From Rosellinia necatrix (lineage: Eukaryota > Ascomycota > Sordariomycetes > Xylariales > Xylariaceae), in NCBI GenBank assembly GCA_021209875.1, contig JAGYVD010000008.1, positions 1,549,501 through 1,613,500 of the forward strand: a DNA stretch of 64,000 nucleotides, in the 5' to 3' direction. Shown here one piece after another: positions 1 to 9,225 of the stretch (positions are counted from its first letter, which is position 1; every line of letters begins with the position of its first letter). Under the pieces are notes generated by a model. That model saw only the letters and a program-made list of their open reading frames with translations, did not search any database and was not told where the DNA came from. Made by a program: the position numbers and the translations under genes.

Positions 1-458
1 GCGACGCGGCATACTCGTACACCGGCCCGGCTGAAATGTTACAGGGGCCCGGGGCACCGATTCGTTCGCTGCCCCAGTTGTAGACGGCGCCCGGCTCGAG
101 CAGCCAGTAGCTCTCGGAGCCCTGGTCGAAGCAGACCGGCATAGTCTTGTTGCTTCCCGGGATGACGAGGTCCGTCGTAATCTTCTCAGCCGATCCATAT
201 CCTACGTGCGGCGTTAAATCTACCTGTTCTCGTTTGTGGGGAAACGCGAAGCTTGGTGCACCCGCTCTTCGCCGCGCTCGACTTACGGAAGTTTAAGGGG
301 AAGTAGACGGTTGGTGGTGGCGGTTTCTGGCAGTTGCGGATTCTCCTCGCAATGACGGCCGAAGATGACCTCAGGGCGCTCAACTCATGGCGGTCCCCAA
401 TCGTCCCCGCCACCGCAACAGATGCTGCGAGCAGCGAGATGGCCAGGTGGTTGAGCAT
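1..458 (-). CDS. Aspartic-protease-like secreted protein, 3' part outside window
   Basis: Two exons read leftward: 458-287 and 219-1, with a 67-nt intron (286-220; donor GTAAGT, acceptor TAG). The frame stays open to the window edge, so the C-terminus is missing. Residues 1-18 form a signal peptide (MLNHLAISLLAASVAVAG). After a pro-like stretch comes a pepsin-type start: a GYGSAEK strand, then IPGSNKTMPVCFDQGS around the first catalytic Asp (D89), followed by SYWLLEPGA and a GPCN segment. Pepsin-fold (A1) proteases cleave peptides with two Asp residues, normally in DTG/DSG motifs. Here the motif reads DQG, so activity is uncertain. It is probably secreted or cell-wall bound. The second Asp lies outside the window, so the family call is good but not final. 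Confidence 0.7.
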
Positions 459-1834
459 CTTGGCTAGAGACGTATTATTGATAGCAACGAGCGTGGCGGT
501 TAAGATGCGGCCAAGAACGAATGACTAGAGAAAGAAAGAAAGAAAGAATAGTAAACGATGGTATGGGGAAGAACGGGATCTCCATCGCAGCGATATTCTT
601 GACGTGCATCCTTCCTAATATATCGTGACTAATTCTTCTGGACTGCGGCATACTGTGAAAAACAAAGCAAGTCCCAACAGTGAAGGATCAAAATTAAGGG
701 CAAAACCATGTAGCATGTCAATCCCTGTGCTGTTTGGTGCTTCCTTAGTCATGTCCCTTATGGGTCGTTTTAGCCGTATATGGGCAAATGAAGAGCGATG
801 CATGTTTAGTCTCTCCCTAATTAGGGCATATCTTTCGATCTTCTCGTCCCCCCTTTAACACAACTGCCAGATTCAGCCCTATGTATCTCCATAAGGCCGA
901 TAAACCCGGGCTGAATCGCGGGGGCCTCTGCTGAGAGACTCGCAATTTATTGCCCTACAAACTGTACCGTATATCACCTAATTACAAGAATTCTAACGAA
1001 TCCACTATAAAGTTACTGGACTAGGTATGCCAGCCTTGTAGCAGGCCCTAGCTAGCCAGTCTCCCCTGTGTTGGGTATTCAAAAGTCAGCACATACAGCA
1101 CAAGCACGGGTTGTTTAGTCATCGACACCTCTCAAGGGATGGATAGTGAGCTATATTTTAGGTGCCTATATGTAGTACCATGTCTCAACATCGTTTCCTC
1201 GAGCTTCTCCGTGATTGCCCAACTCCTATTCTAATTAAGATGAAGGCTCAATGTGTTCTAGAAAGATCGTTTATTGTCTAGGATCTGCATACATAACATA
1301 CCCATCAACGCTTTCAGGGCTGGGCTATAAAAAGGAACACTTACCGCCTGAGATCGGCAGGATGCATTTGTTCCACATGATTATTCACTGTAAATTCTTG
1401 GCTCGATAACTCATTGGTGCTTCCCTGTTGCATACATAGATAATCAAGGCTAGATTAGATTCCGAAGGAGCTGATGGGGATTGAAATCATGAGGTGCACT
1501 TGAGCGCGCAATACTCTGTGCTTGCTTGCCTGGTTGTGTGCCTATCATTGTGCAATCAATGGGGCACCAACTTAAGTCGTCTTTGCTTGCCCCAACCAAC
1601 CATATTTACGAGCAACATATGAAAACGGTCTGTGCATATTTGGCACTGTGGCGCACTACTGTATCGCGTGGGTTGTGGTAGTTTGTGGTTATCAATGATG
1701 CAAGGGGATTGACGCTAACATAGGCGCTAATGCCGCCACTCCGACTCTAGAAATTATTCTCAGAAAGCATCTAGAGATACAAGAATAAGTATGGCAACAC
1801 CCTTCTTAAAAAGAGATCGTTTAAACTGTTTATC
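459..1834. other. Intergenic, AT-rich
   Basis: No gene is supported here. The short open frames around 615-860 lie on both strands, lack recognisable domains and have no splice partners. A (GAAA)n microsatellite lies at about 527-548, just upstream of the protease-like gene, and an inverted repeat lies at 870-917. The last 90 bases form the promoter of the HAD-like gene. The rest shows no pattern I recognise. Confidence 0.6.
870..917. repeat. Perfect 10-bp inverted repeat (hairpin)
   Basis: The arm GATTCAGCCC (870-879) is matched by its exact reverse complement GGGCTGAATC (908-917) across a 28-nt spacer. It lies in gene-free AT-rich DNA and could be a remnant of a transposon end or a chance hairpin. 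No second copy was noticed in the window. Confidence 0.5.
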
Positions 1835-2743
1835 ATGATACGACATCTGGGCCTGTTCTTCCTTACCCTTGGTGTGGCCGCCAAGTGCATACCGACAGAC
1901 TCTTCACCTATCCAACTTTTCATAGATTTCGACGGCACTATTGTCACATCCGACGCGTACACGACCTTGGCGACGGCCGCCTATGCCACTCTACCAAACA
2001 ATAGCTCAATTCTAACATGGGACGAGATTGAGCGGATTTACGGTGAGCGCGCTGACGCTGCGGCTGCTGCTCTTCCCGAGCCCTCGTCGTTGGCAAGCGC
2101 GATCGCATACGCCAACGATCCATCGCTCCGTGATGTAGAAGTATGGTCGTTCGGCTGGGTCAAAGGAATGGGCCTGTTCGAGACAGCCAGAGCGAATGAG
2201 TTGGCGAAGTATGCCCGGAATCAAACACTGCGCAGCGGCTGGTGTTCGTTCGCGCGAACCGCGCAAAAGAAGGGCACCTACATCAACGTTGTTAGTCTCA
2301 ATTGGTCGCCATCATGGATTCGGCTTGTTCTGCAGGAGGCCTCGTCATGCCCTGATGTTGTGCTGCACATCGCCACACATAGTCCCGAGATCCTCCCACA
2401 AGGAATTCTACCTGTCTCAGATTTGAACCACAATGTGTCGCTCTTTTCTGGCGGCGATAAGACGACACTGATGGCCGGTCTTCTCGACAAAATACCTATG
2501 GAGAAAAAACGCAAGATTGTCTTCGTATCCGATGGCGACGCCGATTTACAGCCGCTTTGGGAAAGCCCGACAACCATAGGGATTGTGGCTGGCTATGAGA
2601 AAAGTGCTGCCCGGGCATTCAGAGAGTATAGCGTGGATATCTGGAAGGCTGATGGGGGCTGGCAAGGCTTCACGGGCAAATTAGCCAATGCTGTATATGG
2701 ATTTGAGGATTGGACCGATGTTACGAGCCTTTTATGGCCGTGA
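1835..2743 (+). CDS. Secreted or ER-targeted HAD-superfamily phosphatase-like protein
   Basis: Single-exon frame of 302 aa starting at ATG 1835. Residues 1-17 look like a signal peptide (MIRHLGLFFLTLGVAAK). HAD motif I is clear at residues 29-36 (FIDFDGTI, nucleophile D31, general acid D33). A motif-II-like Ser lies in VVSLNWS in the middle of the protein. Motif III/IV is a Lys-rich stretch followed by FVSDGDADLQPL, supplying the Mg-binding Asp pair. The family hydrolyses phosphoesters; the layout resembles the phosphoserine-phosphatase/MtnX-type branch common in fungi, but the substrate cannot be read from sequence. The signal peptide suggests a secretory location, unusual for cytosolic HAD enzymes. 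No intron is needed. Genes on both sides are unrelated. Confidence 0.8.
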   Translation: MIRHLGLFFLTLGVAAKCIPTDSSPIQLFIDFDGTIVTSDAYTTLATAAYATLPNNSSILTWDEIERIYGERADAAAAALPEPSSLASAIAYANDPSLRDVEVWSFGWVKGMGLFETARANELAKYARNQTLRSGWCSFARTAQKKGTYINVVSLNWSPSWIRLVLQEASSCPDVVLHIATHSPEILPQGILPVSDLNHNVSLFSGGDKTTLMAGLLDKIPMEKKRKIVFVSDGDADLQPLWESPTTIGIVAGYEKSAARAFREYSVDIWKADGGWQGFTGKLANAVYGFEDWTDVTSLLWP

Positions 2744-3794
2744 TATAATGCAAAATACTAACATCTGACGGTTGGGTTGTGGCATCATTTTATTTGCCTA
2801 GAACATTGTCGGGGCTAGTCATCTGGCAAGGGGGTGTATTTCAAGAGTGCTCAGGTACCCAAACTAGCAGAACTGTCACTCAAGTCAGTAGATACTACAG
2901 TACTGCGTGCTTAATTCTGCATCTAAAATTAAGAATACTTCCGGGTTCGCCCCTTCTCTCACCTGCTTATACACTTGTATTTTTAGTCAATGCCATGCTT
3001 GTCGTCCAAGTTGCAGATCATGCATACCGAGATAAGGTTAATATCAGCATAACTTTTGGGTTACTAACTTGTACTGTTGCTGCCGACATTCCAAAACTGG
3101 GAAGTATTTACATGAGATTTTTCTTTATCTGTAATTTATTATTGTCTATTACCGCTATGTGTTCAGATAATGAGCTTTGATTTGCTAAGTGCGATCTCCT
3201 AGCTTGGGGTGCTTTGATTGCTTGCCTCACCATGCACTATGACTTAGGTTTGCAGGAAAGGGCCAACCGACCCTAATTCCCTAATTGCCATTCTAGTTTT
3301 GAAAATGCATGGGCTATAAGGAAAACCGGTTATAGTACACATAGGCTGGCTTTGCTTGAACACTAGGCTTCTTCAGTCTACTTGAGCCGATGTACCAGGT
3401 ACAGATTATAGTATAAACAAGTGATAAACACCACACAAGTCTACCTATTATAGGAGGAAATGGCAATGGCGGGGTCAGGGAAGGCACGAAAACAACCGCA
3501 TTTTTCTCTAGTTGAGCAAGTGGTCGCATAGGCTGAGACTTTGGAACGCGCTGGCGCACCTATGTACCCCTAGGTACCTACTCAGAACCCAACCTCTAAC
3601 CATTTACATGTTCCTTCTCAAGTTTGTTTGTTCATGGCCCTCCATCACTTTGACACGACATTTTGAATTCTATTTTACTACTCTACTACTCCGCTACTCT
3701 CCCAACACACGACTTGGGAGAGCGGCTACGCCGAGCCCTCGCACGAGCATCGCCCAAGCCGCCCTTCAGTGTCACGAATGCGGGTCGTGAAACG
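2744..3794. other. Intergenic
   Basis: A gene-free spacer between two plus-strand genes. Open frames here start at non-ATG codons and have no recognisable content. The stretch before 3795 is pyrimidine-rich (TACTACTCTACTACTCCGC at about 3675), as is usual for the 5' leader of the next gene. Nothing else seen. Confidence 0.55.
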
Positions 3795-4943
3795 ATGTAT
3801 TCTATGAATCTTGTTCTCGCCGTTGCCGCTCTCGGTGCGTGCACAATCCTACTGCTTATCGTTGTCGTCGAAACTGGTGGTGCTCACCCTCTGCCTGGTC
3901 ACGGCCCTTCCTTCATTTACACTTCACCCCTCCGCGAATGGAATTTCACCCATCTGTCCTATAAACCCGAGGCCATCCATATCAAACGCCAGTACATCGC
4001 GCGAAGCGATGACTCCTCTCGTCGTGGCGGTGACCCCTGCCAATATCAAGGCTTGATCTTAACATGTATCGTCATCACCATCATCCTCGAGCTCATCACC
4101 ATCGGTTTCATCATCTGCTTTATTCTGTACGCTTGCATTCGTCGATTCCATCGAAAGTGGCGCTCTCAGAATAACCTGGAGACCCGACGTGCAGAACAGG
4201 TGCTGAATTCCCACCCACAATCTTCCGACATCGAGCTTGGGGTCATCCATAGTCATTCGACAGCAGAATGGCCTTTGACTAACCATGCCGAGGATCCCGC
4301 CCCCCTAGTCCATCCCAGACGCCCGTACAGCATGGAGAGCAACTACACTGGAGCTAGCATGCCTGTGGACTATGATATGGCCGGTAATCGGTACCAATCC
4401 AATCTCCCCGAAGTCAATACCCAAGATGCGAGTGCTGCAGGCGAGGATATCGCTGAAGCTATCGTTCAAGAGCTCTATGTAACCGAAAGCGGTGAAATCA
4501 TGCACGCATTCGAGCCAGAAACTGACGAGTCAGAGTCTGACCTTGATGCGCATTGCTTTCGCGCTGAAGAACTCGGAGATCGCACTAGCCACTCAAGCTG
4601 TTATGCCCCAGAGACCGAAGCAACGCATGAACATGCTGTTGAAGACTTCAACGCTGGGGGACTCCTGTTGCGACCAGTGGCATATCAGCCCGAGGCTTAC
4701 GTCAACCACTCAGAATCACTCAGCCCTGACTCCGACACTGAGGGGCTCCTCTTGCGACCGGTGGCATATCAGCCCGAGGCCAACTCCAGCCACTCGGATT
4801 CACCAAGCACAGACTTCGACATTCCCGAGTCTCTTGGCCAAGAGGTGAGCGTCCGCGAGACACTCTTCCATGGGAATGGTAATCCTGTTGTCGACGTCGA
4901 GAATGGCATCATTTCGCAAGACTGGGCCTATCGCAGACGTTGA
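3795..4943 (+). CDS. Two-TM membrane protein of unknown function with repeated acidic tail
   Basis: ATG 3795 is chosen because the frame upstream lacks ATG and the first hydrophobic segment begins right after it; the protein is 382 aa. Residues 5-27 form a signal anchor or first TM. An approximately 60-aa loop with an N-glycosylation sequon (WNFTHLS) and a KR site follows. A strong TM lies at about 87-114 (ILTCIVITIILELITIGFII), followed by basic IRRFHRKWR, which suggests a cytosolic C-terminus. The remaining about 260 residues are acidic and disordered, with a 28-residue unit (core LLLRPVAYQPEA) present twice near the C-terminus. I recognise no family. The same reading frame stays open after the stop, and a canonical intron follows (5116-5195), so the 3' end may be more complex. 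The coding call is good; function is unknown. Confidence 0.7.
   Translation: MYSMNLVLAVAALGACTILLLIVVVETGGAHPLPGHGPSFIYTSPLREWNFTHLSYKPEAIHIKRQYIARSDDSSRRGGDPCQYQGLILTCIVITIILELITIGFIICFILYACIRRFHRKWRSQNNLETRRAEQVLNSHPQSSDIELGVIHSHSTAEWPLTNHAEDPAPLVHPRRPYSMESNYTGASMPVDYDMAGNRYQSNLPEVNTQDASAAGEDIAEAIVQELYVTESGEIMHAFEPETDESESDLDAHCFRAEELGDRTSHSSCYAPETEATHEHAVEDFNAGGLLLRPVAYQPEAYVNHSESLSPDSDTEGLLLRPVAYQPEANSSHSDSPSTDFDIPESLGQEVSVRETLFHGNGNPVVDVENGIISQDWAYRRR
4659..4826 (+). repeat. In-frame 84-bp tandem duplication in membrane-protein tail
   Basis: Two adjacent units (4659-4742 and 4743-4826) each encode 28 residues beginning G-LLLRPVAYQPEA and ending in Ser/Asp-rich sequence. The first 14 residues are almost identical and the remainder has diverged, so the duplication is not very recent. 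Confidence 0.8.
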
Positions 4944-6581
4944 TTGCGGTTCGCACCCGTAACACAATTGGAATGGCTGTCCGGATCCAAGATCCCCAGC
5001 GTTAAGAGCGCCGACAATCGTTTCGAACAAGCGCAAATCGCACTGGATACCATCGCTTTTGCCTATGCCTATCGAGGCTCGTTGTTTCCACGTCGACTTC
5101 ATTCTTTCATCAATTGTGAGTCAATCGCCTGCTTGCTTCTTAGTCTGATTCAATGTATTATTGCCTGTAGGCTTACTAACTATTGATCTCGCAAGGGACA
5201 AAGCTCACGACATACGATCTATACGTATATCCAATCGATGATGACAGTTGGAACCGATGGGAACTGGGCAGCGTTTCGCACGACACATTGGAATGCTTGA
5301 ACGATGCTAGATTCTTGGAATCTACTGAGGGAAAGGGGCTAATGAGGGGTACCCGAAATGGAGAGAGCATGTGCTCGACTGTGATGCTCAATACTGCTGA
5401 CCGTGGAGAACTCTACTTCAAGAAAGAATGACTCAATAATGTTGTTCATTTGCAGAATAGGGGTCGTTGGTAACTACATACCGCTCTCAAGTCTCGCTGA
5501 ATGGGGTTGGGCAAAGACCCTTCATGGGGTAGATTACGAGGAGTAGGTAGTAGGCAGCAGGACGTCAATACAGTGATTCCGTTCACAAATAAGCACCCCA
5601 ACGCACGTCAGCAAGGGAAACCGAGTACCTGATTGAAGGGTCATATCCCTTTAAATACAATAGTCGATGGGGTGTCTTGACGTCATCCTTTCTTGACTCA
5701 AAGTTGTTTAGGAGTTGCTAACTAGTCTTCATTGAGCCAGCTTAGAGGGTGTGTTATGGCCTGGGAAATATCGGTCTCTCCTATGGAAAGGAGAAGGGAC
5801 ATGCACACAAGTTGTAGTGATAACTAATCAGTTAACTCCAACGCCAAGACAAAACCCCCCACAGCCGTACCATCCAATTAGCACTACTCCAAAGCATAGC
5901 ATTATTGCTGCTTTGACGTAAGACGGGTGTCCCTTTGACCTGCTGTTCTTCATCAGATACACATCTTCTATCCGTATGCTGCTCTATTATGCACCACATA
6001 GATAGACCGCCGTTGAAGTCCGTGCGTTGAGGAGATTCAGTCTCACAGGATTACTGCGCATATGCGGCACAGTGAATCAAGCTTGACGGGTCTTATTCCG
6101 TCTAATGCTGATCAGTGGGGTTTTATGTTGCAATCCCTGGCCCGTATGTTGTCATATTGCAACCAGGGATACCGACGCGTAATCTGGTTGGTTTCTTACC
6201 AAGTACAACGTCCGGGCTATACGATGGCAACATATAATGAGCATGGAGTATTGATCGATAGCCCATGTTGCCTTTGACCGAGTGACAGGGGCTGGTAATC
6301 GTGTACAAGCTATATCCTATAGCTGTGTTTGCAATGTATACGCTATCATCTGCCTGTTCTGTCGGAATGGGATAGGCTCCCGACATTCTTGCGAGGCATG
6401 TTCGGCAGTTAGTTGCCCGTCTGACAGATTTCGGATGCAAGTCGAAAACATGCTGATCAGAAAATCGACTGCCGGGTCTCGCTTATAATACCTTTACCCA
6501 GGACACAGTCTCGTGGGAGTCCGTCCCCTTTCGTAATTTCCTTCCCATCATACCCCCCATACAAGACCCCTAGCCACTACA
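4944..6581. other. Intergenic, with possible 3' extension of the preceding gene
   Basis: The first 490 bases carry the open frame and intron described for 4944-5431. From about 5432 on I see no domain-bearing frame on either strand; small frames near 6062-6488 overlap on both strands and have no support. The last 80 bases are the C/T-rich leader of the sulfotransferase-like gene. Confidence 0.5.
5116..5195 (+). other. Candidate spliceosomal intron downstream of the membrane-protein stop
   Basis: Donor GTGAGT at 5116, branch-site match TTACTAAC at 5173-5180 and acceptor GCAAG ending at 5195 make an 80-nt intron of normal fungal form. Joining its flanks keeps one frame open from just after the stop at 4941-4943 to the stop at 5429-5431. 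It could be a 3'-UTR intron of the membrane-protein gene or part of a separate or broken exon. The splice signals are seen; the role is inferred. Confidence 0.5.
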
Positions 6582-7539
6582 ATGGCCCCAAGTCTTGCTC
6601 TCAACAACCCGTTCTGGCATTTCTGCGAGAATTATGTATACCGCCTCCCCGAACCTCCGCCAAGGGTCCGGGAAAAGCCGATGGAGGTGTTATGCGTGGG
6701 ATTGAGCAGGTCGGGTACCGAGTCGCTGGCGAAGGCCCTCGATATCCTGGGGTACACGACGTACCACGGCTGGGACCTGCTGCTCGAAGAGCCGACGCGG
6801 TCCCAGGGGTGGAAGAGGCTGGCGGAGAGGAAATACTACGGGACGTCGGGGGGGGAGATCACGGCGGCCGACTTCGACGCCCTGCTCGGCCACGCGACCG
6901 CCGCGATCGAGAAGGTCGCGTACTTCTTCGCCCCGGAGCTGATCGCCGCGTTCCCCGAGGCCAAGGTGGTGCTGAACCGGAGGAGCGACTTGGACAGGTG
7001 GAGCCGGAGCATGGAGCGGACGGTCGTCCCCGTGACCGGGAGCTACCTGTTCTTCCTCGCGTCGTGGTTCGACGCCCGCACCTTTTGGTCGTATCACTTT
7101 AATTTTAGGTGGTTTCTGGCGCTCTTCTACCGCAACCCGGGAGACGACTTGGGGACTGGCATCCTGCGGCGTGGCAAGTGGGTGTATCGAGGTGAGTCGG
7201 TAGCCGCGCGCCTTCGATCGGTTGCGGTAGGCTTACTTTTTGGCGATTCACGCCTTCTTAGATCACTGCAACATGATTAGGGGCCAGGTTCCGTCCGAAC
7301 GGTTGCTGGAGTGGACTGTCGATGACGGATGGGAACCGTTGTGTGAGTTCCTTGGAAAGGATATACCAGATCAGCCATTCCCGAACGTGAATGCGGCGGG
7401 GACAGAGTTCAACGTGAAGGCCGCTAAGGTTACCGACATGGGATTGAGATCTGCGGCGCGGAATTTTCTTGTGACAGTGACCATGATAGCCGTAGGGGCT
7501 ACGTATGCCTGGTCTAAGTTGAGAAGGAGAGGGTTCTAG
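6582..7539 (+). CDS. Fungal sulfotransferase-like P-loop protein (Sulfotransfer_4 type)
   Basis: Exons 6582-7191 and 7262-7539 with a 70-nt intron (GTGAGT...TTAG) give 295 aa. The PAPS-binding-type loop is near the N-terminus: LCVGLSRSGTESLAKAL at about residues 38-54, followed by LGYTTYHGWDLL. EKVAYFFAPELIAAFPEAKVVLNRR is the usual 3'-phosphate-binding region containing Arg and Ser residues; after the intron come MIRGQVPSERLLEW and GWEPLCEFLGKDIPDQPFP, the signature of this fungal family. A C-terminal hydrophobic helix (FLVTVTMIAVGATYAW) suggests membrane anchoring. Such proteins are often annotated only as P-loop NTPases; the substrate is unknown. The first exon is very GC-rich at third codon positions, producing long false frames on both strands. 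Confidence 0.85.
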
Positions 7540-8419
7540 CTCTCGAAATTATAGAGCCCCCGGATCGACGTTAGAGGAAAAACATCAACGTCAAGATAAT
7601 TACTCCGATATAGAGACATAGATAAACGAAATAGATGTCGAGCGTCTACCATATCCCGTTTCCGTCATTTCACTTACGATGACATCTAGGCTTGGGACAT
7701 GTTTAGCCATCACACTGAAATCCCAAACGCTCACTAGTTATTCGGGTTGCCTGACCATACTATACCAGAGATGACATCGGCGGTGTCATGTATAGCTAGC
7801 CAGGCGTCACTGGTGCTCATAGTGGCGTGGTGGTCATTGGACAGGGTATTTTAGGCGGAGGAACTGCCATTTTTGATCGATGTTTGTGGGCGGGGGTGGC
7901 GACTGGTCGTGTGGTTACCCCCTTATCGCCTTGAAGTATAACGGGTTTCAGATCGAGCTGGTTGTAGAAGGGGTTGCCGCACGGGAGCAACCGCGTTATG
8001 TCCCTCACGGATGTGTGCCGGCCGGATTTCTTTTATGTTAACTCCCATTTCGATTTCGTGACTAATTAAATCTTAGAATGCGTAATAATGCGTACGTACA
8101 ACACCTCTTTTCATAATGCACAATACGTATGGGTGACACTTTCGACCTCAGCTTCAATTATACACCAGGCGCGTTATGATCTATCTCCTAAACTACTCGC
8201 TTTCCAGCTTTGGTCGGGTCCCCCTGAATTAATACAACGAAGGCATCGCACTTCTCTCAAGCGAATCCAGCAGTGCAGCAATGTGCGCCCGGACTGCCGA
8301 AGAGGCCGGTGCCGAGTATGATTGTATCATCGTCGAAAAAGGCTTGGCGTTCATATCGATATCAAAGTAATTGCCTCTGTAAGCTGAACTCTTACGCTAA
8401 AAGTCACAGGCTGTAGCGA
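7540..8419. other. Intergenic / decayed DNA
   Basis: No intact gene. At about 8271-8359 a short plus-strand frame reads AEYDCIIVEKGLA, faintly like the start of an FAD-binding fold but lacking the glycine motif; too weak to call. The remainder is AT-rich with no recognised content. Confidence 0.5.
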
Positions 8420-8650
8420 TGTGCCTTAGACTTAAGTCTTCGACCTCGTTTACCCTGGCGACGATTCCCTGGTAGCATATTTGTCTTAGGAGGATCTCTT
8501 TTATTGGTATTGGCGCTGTACGGGGCAGGTACAATGTAGGAGACGCCAGCCTTGGCTGCAGCTTTGACGAGAAGGCCGTGTGTTTCTGGTGTTGCGTCGC
8601 GGGCGAGGATTATAGTGAAGCATACTTAGCTCCTGAGACGAGCCCTAAAG
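8420..8650 (-). pseudogene. NmrA-like/NAD(P)-binding protein relic
   Basis: Read leftward, this stretch encodes ATPETHGLLVKAAAKAGV, then SYIVPAPYSANTN and, after a one-base frame change, VARVNEVEDLSLRHIATAC. This order matches the fungal NmrA-like (isoflavone-reductase-type) proteins, in which a T-x-E-T helix is followed by VxAAAKAGVxYxxPxxY and an xIExLGVSS segment. The N-terminal glycine motif and the C-terminal half are absent, and the frame is broken, so this is a fragment rather than a gene. An alternative is that exons outside the stretch escaped notice, but no start or flanking domain was found. Confidence 0.6.
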
Positions 8651-8770
8651 CCTTTATGGTCTCTTAAACCCCGTCTTGTATATATACTGGTAGCTGCACG
8701 TGCCCTTAATAATGCTACTACCCCATGCCTGTCGCTGTATTATATTATACTTGTTGTGCTACGAATACAA

Positions 8771-9225
8771 ATGAGAATGGCAGGGGGGATAGTTCTTGTC
8801 ACCGGCTGTGACTGTGGAGGGATTGGGGTGGTAATGGGGACGATGTACCTCGCTGAAGGTTTGAAGGCCTTTGTGATGGTGCGTAATGCGGCTGGAGTCG
8901 GACCGTCAGTGAAATTTAAGACGTAGATATTCTCGAGCTCGAAGTTACGTCGAGAGAGTCCGTTGAATAGCATGTGAAATCGTTAGGAAAGTTCTCGATG
9001 GATCACTTGATGTTCTGGTCAACGATGCTGGCGTTTCTGGCGTCATGCTCTTTTTGTGTATGACCTGGATAATCCAAGTAGACGTATAAGGTCGATATTT
9101 TTGACACTGGTGGCCGCGAAACGAGCATTGCGTCGAGTCTCGTCAAGGCCAGGGGATTAGCTTTGAATGTAAGTTCAGTTCCAAAAAAAGGGATCTTCTC
9201 AAGAATAGACATGTTATGGCTTGTT
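8771..9225 (+). pseudogene. Classical SDR relic (1-acyl-DHAP-reductase-like)
   Basis: From ATG 8771 the frame gives a dinucleotide-fold start, GIVLVTGCDCGGIG (TGxxxGIG motif), and then MVRNAAGVGPSV before a TAG at about 8921. A different frame continues with DILELEVTSRESVE and a second stop. A further shift gives LDVLVNDAGVSGVMLF (the NNAG motif) and then SSLVKARGLALNVSS, the strand and catalytic Ser region. The order of motifs is exactly that of fungal Ayr1-type short-chain dehydrogenases, but at least two stops and two frameshifts break it and the YxxxK segment is not recognisable. It is therefore a decayed copy. It faces the NmrA-like relic. Confidence 0.8.

Noticed and set aside
2779..3180. 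133-aa frame downstream of the HAD gene
   Set aside because: Starts at GTG, AT-rich with hydrophobic content expected by chance, no family resemblance.
8271..8359. Possible FAD-binding N-terminus (AEYDCIIVEKGLA)
   Set aside because: Only 13 residues resemble such a start, the glycine motif is absent and no continuation was found.
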